A DNA stretch of 64,000 bases, taken from Limisphaera sp. GTDB lineage: Bacteria > Verrucomicrobiota > Verrucomicrobiia > Limisphaerales > Limisphaeraceae. This document shows, in pieces, positions 9,077-18,918 of the stretch. The stretch spans positions 62,001 to 126,000 of the forward strand of contig JANWVC010000025.1 of NCBI GenBank assembly GCA_025057755.1. Direction: 5' to 3'. The first letter of the stretch is position 1; each line of letters opens with the position of its first letter. Both the position numbers and the translations under genes were made by a program. The notes under the pieces were generated by a model that made no database searches, was not told the DNA's origin, and saw nothing but the letters and a program-made list of their open reading frames with translations.

Positions 9077-9997
9077 ATGAACACAACGACACCGGGCTTG
9101 GAAAAAAGAGGGAACGGTCGGCCGGGACCCGAGGTTGTCTTGGGACCTGCTGTGGCTGGTGTGTTGGCCCAAGCCTTGCGGCAGTTGCGGCGGAGGCTGG
9201 CCAAACGGTGGCGGAAAGTGCGGTCAGAGCCGACGGTGACCCGTGTTCATGAGCTGCGGGTGGAGATCCGCCGCTTGCTGGCCATGGTCCGACTGTTGCG
9301 CGGTGTGGGGATGGCGGATGGAACCCAGAGGACCCAAAAGTTGCTCAAGCGTCAACTCGATGTGTTTGACGAATTGCGCGATTTGCACATTTGCCAACAG
9401 CAATTGGCCCATCGGGCGCGCGGGGGTGCAGATTGGAAGCCGCTGGAGGATCTGTGGTCCCGTCGCGAGGCAGATTGCGCGCGACGGATCGCCGATGAAC
9501 TGAGGCCGCGGTGGCACAAGCGAGTCGATGCCCGACTAAAGAGGCTGCAAAAGCGATTGAAACGTGCAGCAGGTGACTTGGCCTTGGCACCGACTCCGGC
9601 GACCATTGCGGCGATTTTGCGGCCGTTGTATGAACGAGTTGTAAAACGCGCGCGCCCATTGTCTACGGTGGAGGCGGTGCATCGGTTACGCGTGGCTTTC
9701 AAGCCATACCGATATGGCTGCGAAATTCTCCGACCTTTGCTACGCGGATTAACGGCTCGAACGATTGCCCAGATGCGGGCGTTTCACTTGCAAATGGGCG
9801 AGCTGCAGGACCTGACCGTGTTTCGAAACGCGCTGAAACGAGATCGGGCGAAGGCCGGGGTGATTGCGGCGACATGGAAACGAATGGACAAACGCTTACG
9901 CCAGCGCCAGCTCCGGTGCCTGGCTCAGTGCAGATCGGGGGCGTTGCGTCTGGCTGATTGGGAGCCATCCAAGCTGGCGCAGGGGCGTTTGCGTTGA
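9077..9997 (+). CDS. CHAD domain-containing protein
   Basis: Basic helical CHAD pattern: 'VTRVHELRVEIRRLLAMVRLL', 'VEAVHRLRVAFKPYRYGCEIL', 'QMGELQDLTVFRNAL'. Confidence 0.88.
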   Translation: MNTTTPGLEKRGNGRPGPEVVLGPAVAGVLAQALRQLRRRLAKRWRKVRSEPTVTRVHELRVEIRRLLAMVRLLRGVGMADGTQRTQKLLKRQLDVFDELRDLHICQQQLAHRARGGADWKPLEDLWSRREADCARRIADELRPRWHKRVDARLKRLQKRLKRAAGDLALAPTPATIAAILRPLYERVVKRARPLSTVEAVHRLRVAFKPYRYGCEILRPLLRGLTARTIAQMRAFHLQMGELQDLTVFRNALKRDRAKAGVIAATWKRMDKRLRQRQLRCLAQCRSGALRLADWEPSKLAQGRLR

Positions 9998-10011
9998 CAT
10001 CCTAATGCCTT

Positions 10012-10515
10012 GTGAAGCTGTATTTATTGCGTCATGCCGAGGCCGAAGAGGCTAAAGACGCTTCGCCACGGGCGGAGGCGTCGCGAGCCCTGACTTCGAG
10101 GGGCCGACGGAAGGTCCGGTCGCTGGCTCATGCCTTGCGGGAGCTGGACATTCGGGTGGAGTTTGTCTGGACAAGTCCGTTGACGCGGGCGCGGCAGACG
10201 GCCGAGATTGTGGTGCGCGGCTTGCGGTTGGCGCGGCCACCGTTGGCTGTGGAGGCACTTTTGCCAGATCGAAAGCCTGAGGAGGTGGTGGCGGAACTGG
10301 AGCGGTTACGGCCCCTACCAGAAACGATGCTGTGGGTTGGGCATGAACCGCATTTAAGTCGGTTGATTGCATTTCTGGTCACCGGGCATTCGGACGGAGC
10401 CGAGATCGTCGTGAAAAAATGCGGTCTGTGCCGGCTTGAGTTGGATACGATTCGGTCCGGTCGTTGCGCGCGTTTGGAATGGTTGATCCCGCCTCGTTGG
10501 TTCGCCGGCGACTGA
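10012..10515 (+). CDS. SixA-like phosphohistidine phosphatase (histidine phosphatase superfamily), GTG start
   Basis: 'LYLLRHAEAEEAKDASPRAEASRALTSRGRRKVRSLAHALRELDIRVEFVWTSPLTRARQTAEI' and 'MLWVGHEPHLSRLIAFL'. Confidence 0.92.
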   Translation: MKLYLLRHAEAEEAKDASPRAEASRALTSRGRRKVRSLAHALRELDIRVEFVWTSPLTRARQTAEIVVRGLRLARPPLAVEALLPDRKPEEVVAELERLRPLPETMLWVGHEPHLSRLIAFLVTGHSDGAEIVVKKCGLCRLELDTIRSGRCARLEWLIPPRWFAGD

Positions 10516-10544
10516 GTCCTTTGGCAAATCTTGGGTTGCGGCGG

Positions 10545-13500
10545 CTCGGACCTCCGCCCATCAGGGGGGGCACTGGTCAAGACTCGATAGAACCGCGCAG
10601 AATCCAGATGCAGATGAAAGCTCAATCTCTTCAATTCGCACACGGCTATGATGGGCAAAGCTGCGAATGGCATGCCGGCGACGCGTTCGGAATCTTCGCG
10701 TCCAAGCAGGACATGTAAACGATGAGGCTGTGCGGTGAATTGGACGATCCAAGCATGAGTCGTGGCAGAAAGGCCGTGCCCGCATTCCAATCGGTTGGCC
10801 GCATCATTTGGGTTGGTGTCAGCCTTAAATTCGCCGCCGTTAGTGGCTTCACTCCGAGTGCATTGAGCAAAGTCTCTGTGCAGTCCGTGAGTAGGCGACT
10901 CTGTTTCCATTTGAACCAGCTGGCATCCCAGCATGGTCGGTGTCAGAGGCTTGAGTCTGGTTGATTCATTCCTGAAAAGGCGGTCCTGCCGACCAATGGA
11001 AAGTTGTATTGACATAAAACCATGGGCAGACCCGTTGGCAGGATTGTCCCTAACCGTCCGCGGAGTCTGGGCAGCGAAACTCGTCGTCGTATTGTACACG
11101 TTCCGGCATCACATAGGGCACGCCTACTGGATGGCCGCCATTTGGCCTTTCCGGCCGATCTAGCGCTTGTAGCTTTAGGTTCTTGCCAGCGTTGTCCAAA
11201 GGGCTGCGAAGTGGCCCTGTTAAAGGTGTGTCTTCCGGAACACCGAACTGCGCTTGAAAAAAGATGACTCGAACCAGGTCATCACACGAGATCAACGCTG
11301 AGCACCAGTACGTGCTCCCTGGAGAGTCACCATGCCGCGGAGAACACTAAAGAAACCGCACTGTTGCATCGCCAGCGATGGGTGGGATGAGCTGGGTCAC
11401 TTAGCGGCAATAGATGGTCGGCCCTATGACAGGGTTCAATTCCGTCATCGCGATCGTTCGGTGGCCCGATCGGGTGATAGTGGATTTTGTGAATGACGAT
11501 TGGCCAGATTCGCGGCGGCGCATTCGGAGTGTCCTGGTCTGTGCGGAGTTCAACGAAAGTGGCAGGCTGCGGGCCACTGCAGATCGGCGTATCCAGGGTT
11601 GGGTCGTCGGAACCAATACTGTTCTCATGCCTTCCAAAGGGCCACTGCTCGGACGAAGCGCCCAGACGACGCAGGCGCGATCACACCTGTTTTCTGACCA
11701 TCCCATGTTTCCGTGAACCGTAACTCTGCCCTCCCACGAGGACTTTGGACAAAGGCACGATTGTCGGCAAATGGATTCTCAAAATTGCGCTTGATGCGTG
11801 ACGGCGAAACCGTCCGCAGGCAAAATCGTTCCGGGAGGAAAATCAAATGTCCGTCGCTGGACTGCGTCGTCGCTGAGGCTCCGGCCTCTGAAACCAAATG
11901 GAGCTGCCACTGCGGTTGTGCAGTTCGACTGCGTGTTCCCAAGGTCGATTCGCGCGGGCTGGCACTTCGCGAATTACAGCCAAGTGGAATGGTTGATCGT
12001 TGCTCGCTTCAGGCGACGGGGAGCTTGCCAACGCCACTTTGTTGCAATCGGCATCCGGGAACCAGCCCCGGGTGACTCCCCGCTGGGTTGGTCCGGAAAA
12101 GAGCTGGTCAAACACGCGCCACCGGTCTTGGACGACCCGGTACAGGATCAACGCTTATTCGGTTTCTTCGAGTGCAAATGATCCATGGGATGGCCCCCAT
12201 TGGCGACCCTCTCGGCTATTAAATGAACTTAAGCACCGGCTTCGGTGAAGCGCAGGGCAGCAGGGCGGTGCGCTGGCGACCGGCTGAGGAAAGATCGTCC
12301 ATTACCGCTAGGCCCCCAAGGTCCCAAGCAATGGTACGGGACCGAAATTTCCAAACCAGTTTGGTCCATCCTTTGGGGGCCGCCATCCACGCTTTTAGTT
12401 TTAATCCACTGGGGAACTTCAAGGCGCAGGCTCGCCCTTCGGCACACTCGGGCTCCGCCGCTCCAGCAGCGTAAACTCTGCTTCGTTGCAACCAATCAAT
12501 TGCTCCCAAATCTGGGGTCCAGAATCCCCTTGGTCCTCCTACGACCAGCCTCAACCAACATGGCGATGGAGCCGCCTTCGGCTGGTAGGCGACGAACCAA
12601 GTCCAGCGCGCCTGAACCGATGAGGACAGCTTGGTTCGAATCGCACCATGTAGGCAGCGCGGCAATCGGCAACAAGAAGGCTCCATTTGGAAATGCTCAC
12701 ACCAAAGCAGTTGGCTGCGCAAATACTGCATCGTTAACGGAGAGGTTGAGCGACAAGATGCTCAGATTATAAAGTCTGATGAACTCAGAGGATGGGGCTT
12801 GGGTCTCTGCCGATCGATACCGAGCCCGGATCTCATGAGTTAAGCAGCCAGGCAACTGCTTGCCATTGATCGCTTGTGCCCCGGGGTAATCATGCCCGGC
12901 CAGGGCATTACGAGCGGAGCGCCGTCTGGCATTAGGGCCTGCGGATCGCCGACCCTTGGAGCTGGGTATTCCCCTTGGACGATCGCGTTTCCGCTTGACT
13001 CAATTAGGGATAAAGACCCTGCCGCAGGTAAAGACAAGGCCAAGGAATCGGCGCCAGTTAACGTTCCGAGCCAAAGCACAAGATCACCCGGTGAGAGGAC
13101 AAATCCTCGCCGCCACAACTGGCTATATGGATATCGCATTTTAAGTAAAGGCCCTCCAAACGGACTGAAAGCTCTGGCATCGGTTAAACAAATCCACTCT
13201 AGGTGATGGGCCGGTGAGAGGCCGGGGCAATCCATGCATTGAGGGCTCGTTCAGCAGGGTGAGCCAACGGAGCGGGTTGATTTGACCCGCCCGGCGTGTG
13301 CAAAAGTTAAAGCCCATGGGCCGTTGCAACGACCCATGCTGTGACTCCTAAGCTGGGCTCGCAATACCACTCGGTATGTCCAGACATCATAGAGGAACAC
13401 AGCCTCACCTTCTCGTTCCAACCTTAAGGCTGAAGACAAGATCCCTCTCAATGGTGCGGTTGGGTGGCATCACTCCACCAAAAACGGGCTCACCAGGATC

Positions 13501-15235
13501 TGCGTTTTTGCTGGCAGGATAAACTCCGTCGGTCAGGCTCCAATTAGATAGGTCCACGGCGTCCTTGCCAGAGTTGTAGGGCTCGATCACTTCGCTAATT
13601 GTGGCGCCATGAGGAACATCCGTTTGATTGTCGATTGTGTTTTCATCATCGTGAACCGTTGAGGCAACCAGCAAGTCAGGGGTGGCTCCAAGAGAGCCCC
13701 CGGCTGAGTACTTGCCCGCCGGTTCATCAGGTCCCAAGGGTTACCTTAAGAATCAACCGTTTCCAGCGAAGACCAAACTCCATGAGGTTCGGTGGACCAG
13801 CCCTTCTCGTTGTCGTACTCGGTAGCGGCAACAATGGGCCCGCCGGGATCAGGTAAAAAATGTGCTCTCCGCCATGGGCCAGGTTGCTCCGTAATAGCTT
13901 GAGGGCCGAACGCTTGGATAACGTTCTTGCCATGCATTGACCCAGGCATTGGCTACCAGGACCAATCGTTACCCAGCCGCAACTACGCTCCCAGCGGGGA
14001 ACCGAAACGTCATTCCTTTAAATCAGAGACCCGTTAGGTCAAGAGATGTTTGCTTGAGAATTGCCAGCTTGAGAAACTCTTCGTGCCCGCTGCCGACCGA
14101 GTTAAGATGAATCTCGACGATCCTCAATGGCAATCCCAGGCTTCCAGTGCGGAACTTGGCTTCAGGGATTGCACTCGAGGTGGTTTCTGTGAAGGAACGC
14201 GCGTGAACGGTTACGTCGGCGGTGATGTGACCAAGTCGCTCAATGTCACTGCCACTTGTTCAAACCTGTCCACGTTGAGACCTGAAGATAGATGCACACA
14301 GTCGGAGCAGTCCTCGTGATCTACTGATAAGAATCAGCCGTTCCTGGAGACCTGAAAAGTAAGAGACGGCTCAGCCAAATGGGCAATTCCGGGATGGCCT
14401 GGCCATTTACCATGGATGCTGCTGTAAGTCGGTTGAGGCCAGCGAAACGTGCACACCGCACATTGACCCTGCGTTTCGGATGGCGGAACGCCATTTGCGG
14501 ACAGGCCCTCTGCTCCTAGGCCCCGTGAGGGCGTTGGGAAAGGTCACCCGGCCCCACTCACATGCGACGACGTCACCCGGTGAAGGTTCCACGTTGACGA
14601 TGACTGGCAGATTGGGGTTTAGCTGCAGTGGTTCGGATTATGCGATGATTCCGAGGTAGGAACGGGTCAGCGACGTGTTGAAGCGCTGCGCCGCGAGAAT
14701 ATTGGTACTTATTCGCAATAACCCTGGAGGAAAACTCGGCCAGTAGGTTTGCCGAGCTGCCAGTTCTGGAGCCTTATGAGCCAAGCTCTGAATGCTGAGT
14801 TCACCTTCCGGCACTCGCGCGCGTCAGGCCGCATGGACGTTGAGTGGTGCCATCGGCCCGGTGTCCGCGACCGCATGCAATCGCACGAGCCGAAGCGGGG
14901 CAATTCTATGAATGCAAGACCGCGCCGGAGGAAGAGGCAACGGCACTGCCCTTGCGCATGTCCGCCGTCTGTGTGCTGCCGACCAGGGGATGGCCATCCC
15001 AGAACGAAGCGGGTGCATTTTGGAATCCGGCAGTGACCTGGTGGGAGGTTAAGACCCTCAAGCTAACAGGTTGAGACGCCTTGTGATTGACGGCCCGAAA
15101 CGTTCAGGTGGAAGCTTCCGGGGCCCAAACCTCGGCGGCTTGCAACCCGGCACCCGGTAGCCTCAGCGCCAACCACCCCGCAGCTGCGGCCCCGTTAGAT
15201 CCAAAAAGGAGCACCCGGTCGAGTCCTCCTAAAGG
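10545..15235 (-). pseudogene. Decayed lamin-tail-domain (LTD) multi-domain extracellular/surface protein gene; N-terminal boundary uncertain
   Basis: Hand translation of the minus strand gives several colinear LTD-like segments broken by stops and frameshifts: ~14.22-13.93 kb 'VTVHARSFTETTSSAIPEAKFRTGSLGLPLRIVEIHLNSVGSGHEEFLKLAILKQTSLDLTGL*FKGMTFRFPAGSVVAAG*RLVLVANAWVNAW'; ~13.7-13.4 kb 'TDVPHGATISEVIEPYNSGKDAVDLSNWSLTDGVYPASK'; ~13.2-12.87 kb 'GFVLSPGDLVLWLG...GSLSLIESSGNAIVQGEYPAPRVGDPQALMPDGAPLVMPWPGMITPGHK'; ~12.0-11.9 kb 'VIREVPARANRPWEHAVELHNRSG'; ~11.54-11.3 kb 'TPNAPPRIWPIVIHKIHYHPIGPPNDRDDGIE...DPAHPTHRWR'; C-terminal ~10.76-10.56 kb 'IVQFTAQPHRLHVLLGRED...SARFYRVLTSAPP'. Confidence 0.82.
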
Positions 15236-15240
15236 CAGTT

Positions 15241-16644
15241 TTATCGGAAGAGTAACGGGACGAACTCCACCAGATAATCACGCCAGTTGTTCCAGGTATG
15301 ACCTCCGTCGGTTTCCTTATACACCACAGGCCAGCCATGTTGTCGGAATAGATCCACCGTGGCTCGGCTGGTCTCTACCACGAAATCGTCTCTGCCTGTT
15401 GCGAACCACAATTGGTGGAAGCCCTCGCGTACTGCAGGGTTGGTCAGAACAGCCCGATGCTGTTCGTCCCACCGGCTGCCAGGAGTTGTAGGACCAGGAC
15501 GACCACCGAGTCCAAAGATCCCTGAACTAAAGACGCCAACTTGAACAAACGCCAGCGGTCGGTGCATGAGCACGTTTAACGCCTGCATACCTCCCATGGA
15601 CAAGCCCGCCATTGCCCGGTCTCGGCGCTCTGTTCGAACCCGGTAGCGCCTTTCAACCTCCGGCAAAAGGTCCGTGAGAAAATCTCGCTCGAATTCTTCA
15701 CTGAATCGCATTCCAAACCGAAAAGGTCCAGTGTGTCCGTGGGGCATCACCACGATCATGGGTCGCGCCCGGCCCGCAGCAATGAGGTTGTCAAGGATCA
15801 ATCCCGCCCGACCCACACTGGTCCATGAGTGATCGGAATCTGTTGCTCCGTGCAACAAGTACAAAACAGGGTAATGCTTCGTTCCGATTTCATAGCCCGG
15901 CGGCGTGTATACATGCATACGGCGATGCCGTTGCAAAGTGGTGGACCAATACCAAACCTCAGCTACCGCGCCGTGAGGAACAGGTTTCATGTCAAACCAT
16001 TCCGAGCCCGGCACCAACACCAGACTCCAAACTGTATCGTTCGATTCACTGACGGTAGGATTGCCCGGGTCCGTGACCGAAAGGCCGTCCACGAGGAAAC
16101 GATAGCGATACGCCCCCGCCGGTACGGGACCAACTGTGCACGACCAGACGCCCTGACTGTCCCGCTGGAGTTCCGGGAGTTCCCGTATCCCGGTGCCTTG
16201 TAGATCACTGCTTTGTAATCGGACGGACCTGGCATCCGGGGCGCGTAAATGGAATCGCACCGTACGGTCTTCCTTGACCTCGGGCGCGAATGTCGGAACC
16301 GACGCACCAGCCTGCGCGCTTGAGGGAGGCGCAGCTATTTGTCCCAGCGCCTTGTCTGGAGCCACGGGTATGCCAAAGGCCAATCCATGCAACAGAGCCC
16401 ATAAGGCCGGGCAGTGATTTTTTCCGAACATGCGCAGACCACTGAGCCTCATCACCCCATGCCCAGCCGGTCCAAGCCATGCCTTGGTGGCGTCCTTGTA
16501 GCCCGTATCAGATCCGCCAGCCGGTGAACGCTTCATGAGATTCCCTTTGATCGATCGGTTCGTTGCATGCGCTGCAAGTGGGCTGCTCCATGCGGGGCAA
16601 GCTTTCAGGATGGATTCCCTGCCGGAGCCTTCCCCGGGTGCCAA
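15241..16644 (-). CDS. Esterase-D/enterochelin-esterase family alpha/beta hydrolase with N-terminal E-set (CBM48-like) domain; start may be the ATG near 16536
   Basis: 'VRFHLRAPDARSVRLQSSDLQGTGIRELPELQRDSQGVWSCTVGPVPAGAYRYRFLVDG' E-set domain; 'YPVLYLLHGATDSDHSWTSVGRAG', 'RAMAGLSMGGMQAL' nucleophile elbow, catalytic His region 'GGHTWNNWRDYL'. Confidence 0.9.
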   Translation of the reverse strand: MAPGEGSGRESILKACPAWSSPLAAHATNRSIKGNLMKRSPAGGSDTGYKDATKAWLGPAGHGVMRLSGLRMFGKNHCPALWALLHGLAFGIPVAPDKALGQIAAPPSSAQAGASVPTFAPEVKEDRTVRFHLRAPDARSVRLQSSDLQGTGIRELPELQRDSQGVWSCTVGPVPAGAYRYRFLVDGLSVTDPGNPTVSESNDTVWSLVLVPGSEWFDMKPVPHGAVAEVWYWSTTLQRHRRMHVYTPPGYEIGTKHYPVLYLLHGATDSDHSWTSVGRAGLILDNLIAAGRARPMIVVMPHGHTGPFRFGMRFSEEFERDFLTDLLPEVERRYRVRTERRDRAMAGLSMGGMQALNVLMHRPLAFVQVGVFSSGIFGLGGRPGPTTPGSRWDEQHRAVLTNPAVREGFHQLWFATGRDDFVVETSRATVDLFRQHGWPVVYKETDGGHTWNNWRDYLVEFVPLLFR

Positions 16645-16836
16645 CCTATCTCGGGCGATTTTACGACCGACGCCCTCTAGGTGACGAGCTGATTTGGCTC
16701 TCTACGAGGCGTGGACGGTCCAGCCCGAGGAAGGATAGGCCCCCGCTCCTGATCGTTTCCCCCTTACTCGATCTGATCCGACCGACTCGGAAGCGGGTTT
16801 GGTGAAACTCAAAACGCATCGGCTGCGAGGCAATCG

Positions 16837-17547
16837 TTAATCCTGCGTGATGCTGCGCAAGCGTTGCTCCAGGGCTTTGCGGAGTTCTTCTCGCTGGTTT
16901 TCATTTGCCTCCCGGGGTACGTGCAGGGGCGGTGCCAGAATCACAACCCAACGCGCGAAAGGCAGCGGGACAAGGAAACCGTCCCAGCTTTTCAACCGCA
17001 CGCACCGGCTTAAAGAGTAAGAAGCCGGCACAATAGGCAGGCCGGTGAGCTGGGCCAAAGCGATCACACCCTCTTGCACCACGTAACGAGGTCCGCGGGG
17101 GCCGTCTGGGGTAATGGCCAGGTCGTAGCCGCGTCCGGCCCAGGAGGTCAGCTCTAGCAAGGCTTGGGGACCGCGTCGGCTGGATGAACCTCGAACCGGT
17201 TGGACTCCGTAACATTGAAGCACACTGGCCAACAATCCGCCGTCCCGACTCGCACTCACCAACGCAGCCAATCCGCGGGCTTTAGAGTGCGGTCGCGCGA
17301 AAACAAAGTATGCCTCCAGGCACAGGGCGAGTCGATTGTGCCACATTACATAAATGGCTTGAGGCGGAAACACGGAAGCAGTGCCCTCGAACAACACATG
17401 GGAACGCAAGCTTCGGGCCACCATACGAGTCATTGTGTAGATGGCGCGAGCCGCCCACTGCTGCAGCTGCGTGGGTTGATGGGGGACAACCAGGCCCCCG
17501 CGGGCGCGTCCGGACGCATGCCCGCGTTGTGAAAGCGTTCCATTCAT
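16837..17547 (-). CDS. DUF374-type lysophospholipid acyltransferase family protein
   Basis: 'IYVMWHNRLALCLEAYF', 'LVSASRDGGLLASVLQCYGVQPVRGSSSRRGPQALLEL', 'LAITPDGPRGPRYVVQEGVIALAQLTGLPIVPASYS'; ATG overlaps the ruvA stop. Confidence 0.9.
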   Translation of the reverse strand: MNGTLSQRGHASGRARGGLVVPHQPTQLQQWAARAIYTMTRMVARSLRSHVLFEGTASVFPPQAIYVMWHNRLALCLEAYFVFARPHSKARGLAALVSASRDGGLLASVLQCYGVQPVRGSSSRRGPQALLELTSWAGRGYDLAITPDGPRGPRYVVQEGVIALAQLTGLPIVPASYSLSRCVRLKSWDGFLVPLPFARWVVILAPPLHVPREANENQREELRKALEQRLRSITQD

Positions 17548-18158
17548 GTTCCCGACGCACTGCGCTTGAGCGCCGCGCGGACCAGGGTCTCCACAGTCGC
17601 TTGCGGTCCCAATAAAGCGGCCGCCTCTTGGATTCGTTGCTGAGCGTCCGCAGCCTTGCAACCCAGTGCCATCAACGCCAGCACTGCGTCCTGAAGCGTT
17701 GCATCCAACCCAGTTCCCACTGAGCCTGCGCGGGCGCCTTCTGCAACTGCGGCACGAGCCATTTTGTCCTTCAGTTCGACAATGATGCGCTCTGCTGTTT
17801 TCCGGCCTACGCCAGCGATACTGGATAACGTGCGCAAATCCCCGCGAGCCACGGCCGCGCGAAACTCTGTTACGCTCAACCTACTGAGGATATTCAACGC
17901 AATTTTCGGGCCTATCCCGCTGACAGTGTGAATCAGCAAGCGGAACGTGTCCCGCTCGGCCTGGGTGAGAAAGCCATACAGTCGATGTGCGTCTTCGCGT
18001 ACCACCAACTCCGTGAGCAACCGAACCGGTTGCCCCACAGGAGACAATTTCTCATAGGTGGAGAGGGGAATGAACACTTCATAGCCCACGCCCTGTACGT
18101 CCACCACCACCTGCGTGGGCAGCGCCTCTACCAAGGTTCCGTGCAAAGATGCGATCAT
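17544..18158 (-). CDS. ruvA: Holliday junction branch migration protein RuvA
   Basis: 'MIASLHGTLVEALPTQVVVDVQGVGYEVFIPLSTYEKL', HhH motifs 'VSGIGPKIALNILS' and 'IAGVGRKTAERIIVELKDKM'. Confidence 0.96.
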   Translation of the reverse strand: MIASLHGTLVEALPTQVVVDVQGVGYEVFIPLSTYEKLSPVGQPVRLLTELVVREDAHRLYGFLTQAERDTFRLLIHTVSGIGPKIALNILSRLSVTEFRAAVARGDLRTLSSIAGVGRKTAERIIVELKDKMARAAVAEGARAGSVGTGLDATLQDAVLALMALGCKAADAQQRIQEAAALLGPQATVETLVRAALKRSASGT

Positions 18159-18229
18159 GTTCTGATCAAACTCCGTCCACTGATTTGAGTTGCGTTGGTG
18201 TGCCAGAGGCCGGAAGGGCAGATGCGCGT

Positions 18230-18829
18230 TCAAATGCGTCGGCTGACCGTGGCCCACGGGTGGCAGCACGATTGCCAATGCGCCACCGCCAAAGCCAGGG
18301 CGTCCGCTTCATCAGGTCCCGGAATCGTTGTCAAGTCGAGCAGCCGGGTAACCATCCGCGCTACAGCTTGCTTGCCGGCTGCACCATGTCCTGTGATGGC
18401 CAATTTGACTCTCCGGGGCGGGATTTCGTAAATTTCCAAGCCCGCCCCGGCCAGCACCCCGAGCGCAGCACCGCGCGCTTCTCCCATGACCAAAGCTGTG
18501 CGGACATTCCGCGCATGGAATAGGCCTTCCAGCACCGCCACTTGGGGGCGATGTTGAGCAACGAGCTCGTGCAAGGTCCTGACGAGGGTGGCCAAACAGG
18601 CCGTGCGCGACCAGTCCCTGGGACACCGGACCACACCAAAGGCGACAGCATGCAGGTGGTCTGCCTTTCGTTCCACCAGGCCATAACCGGTGCCGCGCAG
18701 GGAAGGGTCCAAACCCAACACCACGCCTTCCGGCGTGCCGTGGCTTGAAACCGCTTGCGGCGCCGACCGTTCTTTTTGCCGACGCAATCGTGCCTCCAGC
18801 TCGGCATATGCTCGTGACGAAATGCCCAC
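18230..18829 (-). CDS. ruvC: Crossover junction endodeoxyribonuclease RuvC (GTG start inferred)
   Basis: 'VVLGLDPSLRGTGYGLVE', 'VAVLEGLFHARNVRTALVMGEARGAAL', 'IPPRRVKLAITGHGAAGKQAVARMV', 'PDEADALALAVAHW'; the 442-aa ORF is mostly an upstream extension. Confidence 0.93.
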   Translation of the reverse strand: MGISSRAYAELEARLRRQKERSAPQAVSSHGTPEGVVLGLDPSLRGTGYGLVERKADHLHAVAFGVVRCPRDWSRTACLATLVRTLHELVAQHRPQVAVLEGLFHARNVRTALVMGEARGAALGVLAGAGLEIYEIPPRRVKLAITGHGAAGKQAVARMVTRLLDLTTIPGPDEADALALAVAHWQSCCHPWATVSRRI

Positions 18830-18918
18830 GGACGACAGTTTGCCACTGGGTGGCTTATTCTCCAATGGGAAATCCACGCATAGCCCGCCGAATGCGAAGA
18901 AGCCGGACGCCCCGTCTA

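Noticed and set aside
10128-11099. 323-aa minus-strand ORF
   Set aside because: Its C-terminal half is antisense to the convincing sixA gene, while its N-terminal half includes the relic C-terminus of the LTD pseudogene (FTAQPHR...ARFYRVLTSAPP); not a real gene.
12219-12731. 170-aa minus-strand ORF as a possible separate gene
   Set aside because: Lies within the decayed LTD gene; alternate frames show relic-like pieces and LTD segments continue on both sides.
14050-14319. Plus-strand ORF 'LFVPAADRVKMNLDDPQWQSQASSAELGF...' that first looked like a choice-of-anchor/beta-sandwich remnant
   Set aside because: The minus strand of the same DNA gives a far better and colinear LTD match, so the plus-strand resemblance is taken as chance.
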